Of a DNA stretch of 10,728 nt, positions 6,831-10,728 are shown one piece after another. Origin of the DNA: DATBDE01 sp036270095 (lineage in GTDB: Bacteria; Actinomycetota; Thermoleophilia; Solirubrobacterales; Solirubrobacteraceae); the NCBI GenBank assembly GCA_036270095.1, contig DATBDE010000084.1, positions 1-10,728 on the forward strand. The letters run 5' to 3'. The translations under genes were made by a program, and so were the position numbers. Positions within the stretch are counted from its first letter, which is position 1; each line of letters opens with the position of its first letter. The notes beneath the pieces are model-generated. The model worked only from the letters and a program-made list of their open reading frames with translations, was not told the origin of the DNA and searched no databases.

Positions 6831-7289
6831 ATGACCGCGCTCGGTATCGCGCTCCTGATCGTCGGAGCCGCACTTCTGGTGGCGGAGGCGCACCTGCCGA
6901 CCGCCGGGGTCCTCGGGCTGTTCGGCGTGGCCGCCCTGGGGGTCGGCGGCTGGGCAGCGCTGACCGGCGCCGGCGCGGTGGCCGGACTGGCGATCGCCGT
7001 CGCGGTGGCCGTGGCGCTTGTGGCCGGCGGCTTCCTCCTCTTCGCAGGGACCAAGGTCGCACGCGCGCGCCGGCAGCGCATCCGCGGCGGCCGCGAGGGC
7101 CTGGTCGGCCACGTGGGCACCGCCCGCGGGGCGGACCGCGTGTTCGTGGACGGCGCGCTGTGGCAGGCGCGGCTGTCCTGGCCGGGCGACGAGGCCGAGC
7201 TGCACCGCGGCGACGCCGTCGTGGTCGAGCGGGTCACGGGGCTCACGCTGTGCGTGCGCAAGGCCGACCGTTGGGAGATCGAGGCATGA
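6831..7289 (+). CDS. NfeD-family membrane protein (short form)
   Basis: This encodes a 152-residue protein. About residues 2-19, 24-44 and 47-72 are hydrophobic and form two or three membrane segments. After a basic stop (ARARRQRIRGG) comes a soluble beta-rich domain (about 87-150), beginning REGLVGHVGTA and containing VDGALWQARLSW and RGDAVVVERVTGLTLCVR. That is the NfeD C-terminal OB-fold. The N-terminal ClpP-like serine protease domain found in long NfeD proteins is absent. NfeD proteins typically pair with SPFH/flotillin-like proteins, and the stop here overlaps the ATG of a slipin gene (ATGA, 7286-7289), which fits exactly. The likely role is a membrane-microdomain partner of that protein. 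The precise molecular function of short NfeD proteins is not settled. The start is supported by the promoter and AAGAGGA just upstream. Confidence 0.9.
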   Translation: MTALGIALLIVGAALLVAEAHLPTAGVLGLFGVAALGVGGWAALTGAGAVAGLAIAVAVAVALVAGGFLLFAGTKVARARRQRIRGGREGLVGHVGTARGADRVFVDGALWQARLSWPGDEAELHRGDAVVVERVTGLTLCVRKADRWEIEA

Positions 7290-8125
7290 CCGCTGTCATC
7301 GTCGCCGTCTGCGCCGTCCTGCTCGTCTTCCTCGTGCTGGCCGGGGCCTCGGTCCGCGTCCTGCGCGAGTACGAGCGCGCCGTGATCTTCCGCCTCGGGC
7401 GCCTGATCGGCCCCAGAGGCCCGGGGCTGATCTTCCTCATCCCGTTCGTGGACCGGATGGTCAAGGTGAGCCTGCGGACGGTCACGCTCTCGATCCCGCC
7501 GCAGGACGTGATCACGCGCGACAACGTCACCGCCCGCGTCAACGCGGTCGCCTACTTCCGCGTCGTCGACCCCGACGACTCGGTGGTCAAGATCGAGGAC
7601 TTCCTCGCCGCCACCTCGCAGGTCTCCCAAACCACGCTCCGCTCGGTGCTGGGCAAGGCCGAGCTCGACACCCTGCTCTCCAAGCGCGAGGAGCTCAACG
7701 ACGACCTGCAGCAGATCATCGATGAGCAGACCGAGCCCTGGGGGATCAAGGTCTCGCTCGTCGAGATCAAGGACGTCGAGATCCCCTCGACCATGCAGCG
7801 GGCGATGGCGCGCCAGGCCGAGGCCGAGCGCGAGCGACGCGCGAAGATCATCGCGGCGGAGGGCGAGTACCAAGCGGCCGAGAAGCTGCGCGGTGCCGCC
7901 GACGTCATGGCCGGCAACCCGACCACGCTTCAGCTCCGCTACCTGCAGACGCTGATCGAGATCGGCGCCGACCAGAACTCCACCGTCGTCTTCCCGCTCC
8001 CGATCGACCTGCTCAAGCCGCTGCTCGATATGGCCGACAAGCAGGGGCTTCTGCCCCCCGGCGAGCGCACCGAGCCGCTCGAGGGCTGGAACCAGGAGCC
8101 CGAACGGAGCGCCGTCGAGCGGTAG
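7286..8125 (+). CDS. Slipin / stomatin-like SPFH-domain protein
   Basis: This encodes a 279-residue protein. An N-terminal membrane segment (residues 3-24) is followed by VLREYERAVIFRLGRL, the standard entry to the prokaryotic slipin SPFH domain, then GPGLIFLIPFVDRMVKVSLRT and the conserved IPPQDVITRDNVTARVNAVAYFRVVDP. The domain runs to about residue 170 (EPWGIKVSLVEIKDVEIP). A charged coiled-coil (about 172-200, QAEAERERRAKIIAAEGE) and the VFPLPIDLL motif near 240 complete the family pattern. Such proteins form oligomeric scaffolds at the inner face of the membrane and are linked to lipid microdomains and membrane-protein quality control. The reading frame extends upstream, but the ATG at 7286 gives the correct N-terminus and a 4-base overlap with nfeD. 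The C-terminal 35 residues are variable. The function in this organism is inferred from family and neighbour only. Confidence 0.93.
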   Translation: MTAVIVAVCAVLLVFLVLAGASVRVLREYERAVIFRLGRLIGPRGPGLIFLIPFVDRMVKVSLRTVTLSIPPQDVITRDNVTARVNAVAYFRVVDPDDSVVKIEDFLAATSQVSQTTLRSVLGKAELDTLLSKREELNDDLQQIIDEQTEPWGIKVSLVEIKDVEIPSTMQRAMARQAEAERERRAKIIAAEGEYQAAEKLRGAADVMAGNPTTLQLRYLQTLIEIGADQNSTVVFPLPIDLLKPLLDMADKQGLLPPGERTEPLEGWNQEPERSAVER

Positions 8126-8127
8126 CC

Positions 8128-8625
8128 ATGGCCTGGTCGAGCGTCCTCGTCGTCGCCAACGTGACCGCCGATTCCGACGAGCTGCTCGACGCGCTGCGCC
8201 GCCGCGCCGCCCGCGGGCGCATCCGGGTCCAGCTGGTGGTGCCGATCGGCGGCGCCGGGCCCGACCGCCGGGGCGGCGAGCAGCAGCTCGAGCGCGGCCT
8301 GGACCGCCTGGCCAGCGCCGGCATCGAGGCCCAGGGCATGGTCGTGCGCGGCGACCCGGTGGACTGCGTGCACGAGGTCTGGGACGCGGCCGCAATCGAC
8401 GAGATCGTGGTCTCGACCCTGCCCACGGGCGTGTCGAAGTGGCTGCGCATCGACGTGCCCCACCGGCTCGAGCGCTTGACCGGAGCGCGCGTCCACCACG
8501 TCGAGACCGCGCCGCCGCGCGAGGAGCCCGCGATCAGCCGCCGCGAGGAGCCGAGCGGGCACTCCGGCCTGCTCGCTCCGTTGGCGGCGCTTCCGTGGGG
8601 CTCGCGGCATCGCCGCGAGCAATAG
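8128..8625 (+). CDS. Universal-stress-protein-like alpha/beta protein
   Basis: This encodes a 165-residue soluble protein. Residues 1-130 alternate strands and helices as in a Rossmann-like USP fold: strand SVLVVANVTA, helix DELLDALRRRAA, strand RVQLVVPIGG, helix QQLERGLDRLASAG, strand EAQGMVVRGDPV, then DEIVVSTLPTGVSKWLRIDVPHRLERLTGARVHHVE. The last segment occupies the position of the USP nucleotide-binding G-x-S/T region, but the classical G-2x-G-9x-G(S/T) motif is not clearly present, so ATP binding is doubtful. The gene starts 2 bases after the slipin stop, so it is almost certainly co-translated with NfeD and slipin. About 35 residues at the C-terminus are rich in Arg/Glu/Pro, and their coding bases overlap the end of the convergent PadR gene (8534-8625). 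I recognise the fold but not a specific function. Confidence 0.78.
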   Translation: MAWSSVLVVANVTADSDELLDALRRRAARGRIRVQLVVPIGGAGPDRRGGEQQLERGLDRLASAGIEAQGMVVRGDPVDCVHEVWDAAAIDEIVVSTLPTGVSKWLRIDVPHRLERLTGARVHHVETAPPREEPAISRREEPSGHSGLLAPLAALPWGSRHRREQ

Positions 8626-9136
8626 CGTCGCCCGCGAGCTCCGCCCAGAACCGGACCCACGTGCGCTCGTGCTCCAGGCCCGCCTGCAGGGTGCGCCAGG
8701 GCCCGCGGTCGTGGTCGGCGGACGCGGCCTCCGCCACCGCCTCGTACTCGGCCAGCTTGGCTCGGTGGGCTTCGAGCTGGGCCTCGGCCAGCGGGCCAGG
8801 GTCGGCGTCGAGATGGAGCTTGAGCAGCCCGGGGTCGCGCAGCTCGACGGTGAGCTCCGCCGTCGGCGTGGCCAGCCAGTCGCGCAGCGCCTCGCGGCCG
8901 GCCGCGGTGATCGTGTAGCGGCGCCGGCGCCGGCCGCCCTCCTCGCGTTCCTCGGTGAGCAGCCCGGCGGCGGACAGGCGCTCGGGCTCGGAGTAGAACT
9001 GCGCGTGCTGGACGGTCCAGAAGTTGCCGATGCCGATCGCGTGAGCCTGCTTGAGCTCGTACGGCGTCGACGACCCGAGCCGGTCGAGGAGGCCGAGCAC
9101 GATGTACGAGGCGGGGGTGAGGCGCGGGGCTTGCAA
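8534..9136 (-). CDS. PadR-family transcriptional regulator
   Basis: This encodes a 200-residue DNA-binding protein. Residues 5-85 form the PadR winged helix: LTPASYIVLGLLDRLG opens the domain, SSTPYELKQ and WTVQHAQFYSEPERLSAAGLL carry the recognition region, and EREEGGRRRRRYTIT (about 63-77) is the basic wing. Residues 82-165 are the charged helical dimerisation/effector half of the longer, Vir-like PadR subgroup (DWLATPTAELTVELRDPGLLKLHLDAD). The last 30 residues are low-complexity and overlap the convergent USP-like gene by 92 bases. No ATG or GTG fits: TTG 9136-9134 is the only reasonable start, placing the domain at residue 5, and any earlier start would run into the divergent oxygenase gene. 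The 31-base gap to that gene suggests it controls the oxygenase and itself. The effector is unknown; phenolics and hydrophobic compounds are known for other PadR proteins. Confidence 0.85.
   Translation of the reverse strand: MQAPRLTPASYIVLGLLDRLGSSTPYELKQAHAIGIGNFWTVQHAQFYSEPERLSAAGLLTEEREEGGRRRRRYTITAAGREALRDWLATPTAELTVELRDPGLLKLHLDADPGPLAEAQLEAHRAKLAEYEAVAEAASADHDRGPWRTLQAGLEHERTWVRFWAELAGDAIARGDAASPTEAPPTERAGRSARSAPRGG
8600..8620. terminator. Perfect 8-bp hairpin between convergent genes, possible terminator
   Basis: GCTCGCGG (8600-8607), loop CATCG, then CCGCGAGC (8613-8620) form a fully paired stem just before the USP-like gene's stop (TAG 8623-8625). No T-run follows, so it would be a non-canonical or Rho-assisted end point for the + strand operon. 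On the - strand it lies inside the padR reading frame. Confidence 0.4.
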
Positions 9137-9159
9137 TGGTCCAATCTGGACGGTATGGT
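9131..9159 (+). promoter_or_regulatory. Promoter of the carotenoid oxygenase gene
   Basis: TTGCAA (9131-9136) and TATGGT (9154-9159) are spaced by 17 bases, the optimal distance. The -10 ends 8 bases before the ATG at 9168, so the transcript would be leaderless or nearly so. The -35 box coincides with the TTG start codon of padR on the other strand. Confidence 0.6.
9139..9151. promoter_or_regulatory. Inverted repeat, candidate operator of the PadR regulator
   Basis: GTCCA-ATC-TGGAC is a perfect 5-base inverted repeat placed between the -35 and -10 boxes of the oxygenase promoter and 3 bases from the padR start codon. A protein bound here would block the oxygenase promoter and the start of padR transcription or translation. 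The direct repeat ATGGTC (9136-9141, 9155-9160) flanks it. It does not match the ATGT-N8-ACAT pattern described for classical PadR. Confidence 0.45.
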
Positions 9160-9167
9160 CTAGAGCA

Positions 9168-10601
9168 ATGAGTCTAGTCCGCGACGCGACGTACGAGAAG
9201 GGCTTTGAGACCCAGGCCGACGAGGTCGCCATCGACGAGCTCGAGGTCACCGGGGCGATCCCGGCCTGGCTGAGCGGCACGCTCGTGCGCAACGGCCCGG
9301 CGCGCTACGAGGTCGGCGACCGCACGCTCAACCACTGGTTCGACGGGCTGGCGATGCTGCACGCGTTCGGGTTCGCCGACGGCAGCGTGTCCTATGCGAA
9401 CCGCTACCTGCACAGCGGCGCGCACCGAGCGGCCACGCAGGAGGGCCACATCGCCTACCCCGAGTTCGCCACCGACCCGTGCCGCTCGCTGTTCGCGCGG
9501 GTGCAGGCGATGTTCTCGTCCGCCGACGGCGACGTCGCCCCCAACGCCAACGTCAACGTGGTGCGGCTGGGCGAGCGCTATTTGGCCCTGACCGAGACGC
9601 CGCTTCCGGTGCAGTTCGACCCGCGCACGCTGGACACGCTCGGCGTGGCGCGCGACGCCGCCGCGCCGACCGGCCAGCACGCCACCGCCCACCCCCACCA
9701 CGACCCCGAGCGCGACGAAATGGTCGCCTACGTGGTCCAGTTCGGCGGCCGCAGCCATTACGTGCTCTACGCGGTGCCGGCCGACGGCGGGGAGCGGCGC
9801 ACGATCGCGAAGCTGCCGGTGGCGCGGCCGTCGTACATGCACTCCTTCGCGCTCACGCCGCGCTATGCGGTGCTGTGCGAGTTCCCGCTCGTCGTCAACC
9901 CGCTGAGGCTGGCCGTACGCACCAAGCCGTTCATCGCCAACTACCGCTGGGAGCCCGACCGCCCGGCGCGCTTCCTGGTCGTCGACCGTGTCACGGGCGA
10001 ACAGCAGGGCGCGTACGAGGTCGACCCGTTCTTCTGCTTCCACCACATCAACGCGTTCGAGCGCGACGGCAGCCTCGTGGTCGACGTCGCCGCCTATGAC
10101 GACGCCGAGATCATCTCCGCGCTCTACCTCGACCGCGCCCGCGACCCCGAGGCGTTCTTCCCGCGCGTCGAGCCGCGGCGCTACGAGCTCGACCTCGCGC
10201 GCGGTGCGGTGCGCTCGCGCCGCCTGGCCGACGTGTTCTTCGAGCTGCCACGCATCGATTACGGCCGCCGGAACGGCCAGCCCTACCGCTACGCCTACGC
10301 CAACTCACTCGCGGAGCCCGGCGCGCCCGGCTTCCTGGACCGCATCGTCAAGCTCGACGTCGAGACCGGGGCGGTGGCGACCTGGGCGGAAGACGACTGC
10401 TACGCGGGCGAGCCCGTCTTCGTGCGCGAGCCCGACGGCGCCGACGAGGACGCCGGCGTGCTGCTCTCGGTCGTGCTCGACGCCCGCACCGGCACCTCGT
10501 TCCTGCTCGTGCTCGACGCGCGCGACCTGAGCGAGCTCGGCCGCGCGCACGTGCCCCAGCACGTGCCCTTCGGCTTCCACGGGGCGTACTTCCGCGCGTA
10601 G
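9168..10601 (+). CDS. Carotenoid oxygenase (RPE65 / carotenoid cleavage dioxygenase family)
   Basis: This encodes a 477-residue non-heme iron dioxygenase with a seven-bladed propeller fold. The N-terminus (LEVTGAIPAWLSGTLVRNGPARYEVG, then NHWFDGLAMLHAFGF near residue 60) is the family signature. All four iron-ligand histidines are visible: H175 in TAHPHHDPE, H225 in YMHSFALT, H292 (or H293) in FCFHHINAFE, and H471 in PFGFHGAYF at the C-terminus. The second-shell acidic residues follow the family pattern (E in FALTPRYAVLCEFP). The enzyme should cleave a double bond of a carotenoid, apocarotenoid or stilbene with O2; the substrate cannot be read from the motifs. The ATG at 9168 is preferred over upstream in-frame starts because the promoter -10 lies 8 bases before it and the upstream part belongs to padR. 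No carotenoid synthesis gene is in the window. It is divergent from, and probably controlled by, the PadR regulator. Confidence 0.92.
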   Translation: MSLVRDATYEKGFETQADEVAIDELEVTGAIPAWLSGTLVRNGPARYEVGDRTLNHWFDGLAMLHAFGFADGSVSYANRYLHSGAHRAATQEGHIAYPEFATDPCRSLFARVQAMFSSADGDVAPNANVNVVRLGERYLALTETPLPVQFDPRTLDTLGVARDAAAPTGQHATAHPHHDPERDEMVAYVVQFGGRSHYVLYAVPADGGERRTIAKLPVARPSYMHSFALTPRYAVLCEFPLVVNPLRLAVRTKPFIANYRWEPDRPARFLVVDRVTGEQQGAYEVDPFFCFHHINAFERDGSLVVDVAAYDDAEIISALYLDRARDPEAFFPRVEPRRYELDLARGAVRSRRLADVFFELPRIDYGRRNGQPYRYAYANSLAEPGAPGFLDRIVKLDVETGAVATWAEDDCYAGEPVFVREPDGADEDAGVLLSVVLDARTGTSFLLVLDARDLSELGRAHVPQHVPFGFHGAYFRA

Positions 10602-10633
10602 CCGCCGCGCGCCGCGCGACGGTGAAGGAGGTG

Positions 10634-10648
10634 GCCGCGCTGCGCGGC
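10634..10648 (+). terminator. Small GC hairpin after the oxygenase gene
   Basis: GCCGC (10634-10638) and GCGGC (10644-10648) pair around GCTGC, 33 bases after the oxygenase stop. There is no T-run. In sequence this GC-rich such a hairpin is weak evidence for termination. Confidence 0.2.
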
Positions 10649-10661
10649 GGCTAGCGCCGTC

Positions 10662-10667
10662 TACACT
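10662..10667 (+). promoter_or_regulatory. -10-like hexamer upstream of rplM
   Basis: TACACT fits TAnnnT and would start a transcript near 10674, about 31 bases before the ATG at 10705. No -35 match is clear at 17-19 bases upstream. Confidence 0.4.
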
Positions 10668-10668
10668 G

Positions 10669-10698
10669 AAACGCCGCCGCGCGCGAGCGTGGCGTTTT
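10669..10698 (+). terminator. Hairpin with short T-run just before rplM (terminator or leader structure)
   Basis: AAACGCC (10669-10675) pairs perfectly with GGCGTTT (10691-10697) around a 15-base GC-rich loop, followed by one more T. This resembles a weak intrinsic terminator for read-through from the oxygenase gene. It ends only 6 bases before the next start codon, so a ribosomal-protein leader element is another possibility. Confidence 0.4.
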
Positions 10699-10704
10699 CG
10701 CGTG

Positions 10705-10728
10705 ATGAAGACCTACGTCGCCACCCCC
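10705..10728 (+). CDS. rplM: Probable ribosomal protein L13, first eight codons (3' end outside window)
   Basis: The window ends with an ATG followed by codons for KTYVATP. MKTY[VSF]AxP is the usual N-terminus of bacterial L13, a 50S subunit protein whose gene normally precedes rpsI (S9). GTG at 10702, one codon earlier, is an alternative start. There is no Shine-Dalgarno sequence within 20 bases upstream; the nearest, AAGGAGG at 10625-10631, is over 70 bases away. The call rests on eight residues plus the promoter-like region in front and would be settled by the next 100 bases. Confidence 0.6.

Noticed and set aside
5665..7062. Long open frame on the - strand across the guaA end and the following genes
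   Set aside because: It crosses confirmed + strand genes in a phase typical of high-GC shadow frames, and its product is Arg/Pro/Ala-rich with no domain.
10622..10654. 10-codon frame from GTG 10622 to TAG as a small protein gene
   Set aside because: AAGGAGG falls inside this frame and not before it, so it cannot serve as its ribosome-binding site; eight to ten codons give no coding evidence.

Overview
The window is a stretch of a very GC-rich bacterial chromosome that looks actinobacterial. Codon third positions are almost all G or C, TTG and GTG starts are used, and it carries a GuaB3-type IMP dehydrogenase next to guaA. Its -10-like hexamers follow the TAnnnT pattern and several sit only 6-9 bases before a start codon, which is common in actinobacteria. 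The gene mix (LysM plus D,D-carboxypeptidase, NfeD plus slipin, carotenoid oxygenase) would suit the class Thermoleophilia, but that placement is an inference from style and has not been tested. No mobile element, CRISPR array, tRNA or rRNA was seen.

Layout. (1) 1-5982, all on the + strand: the 3' part of pyrF, a small membrane-anchored LysM protein, a serine D,D-carboxypeptidase, a PfkB-type hexose-phosphate kinase, guaB3 and guaA. Junctions are tight: GTGA and ATGA stop/start overlaps at 929-932 and 2146-2149, and an apparent guaB3/guaA overlap. The run combines pyrimidine synthesis (PyrF), envelope proteins, sugar phosphate phosphorylation and the last two steps to GMP (IMP to XMP by GuaB3, XMP to GMP by GuaA). 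(2) 5973-6231: a non-coding gap that starts with a large symmetric inverted-repeat structure whose left arm contains the guaA stop codon. (3) 6232-8625, + strand: a MobA-like nucleotidyltransferase homologue that has lost its nucleotide-binding signature. After a recognisable promoter come NfeD, a slipin/SPFH protein and a universal-stress-like protein, with a 4-base overlap and a 2-base gap that suggest one operon of a membrane-microdomain system. (4) 8534-10601: a PadR-family regulator (- strand) divergent from a four-histidine carotenoid oxygenase (+ strand). They share a 31-base control region containing an inverted repeat inside the oxygenase promoter. (5) 10602-10728: an intergenic region with a promoter-like hexamer and a hairpin, then the first eight codons of what is probably rplM (ribosomal protein L13).

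Most genes are conserved housekeeping or widespread families. I found no clear undescribed multi-gene system. The parts worth a second look are the structure at the guaA 3' end, the eroded nucleotidyltransferase, the NfeD-slipin-USP-like trio, the compact PadR/carotenoid-oxygenase switch and the start of guaA.
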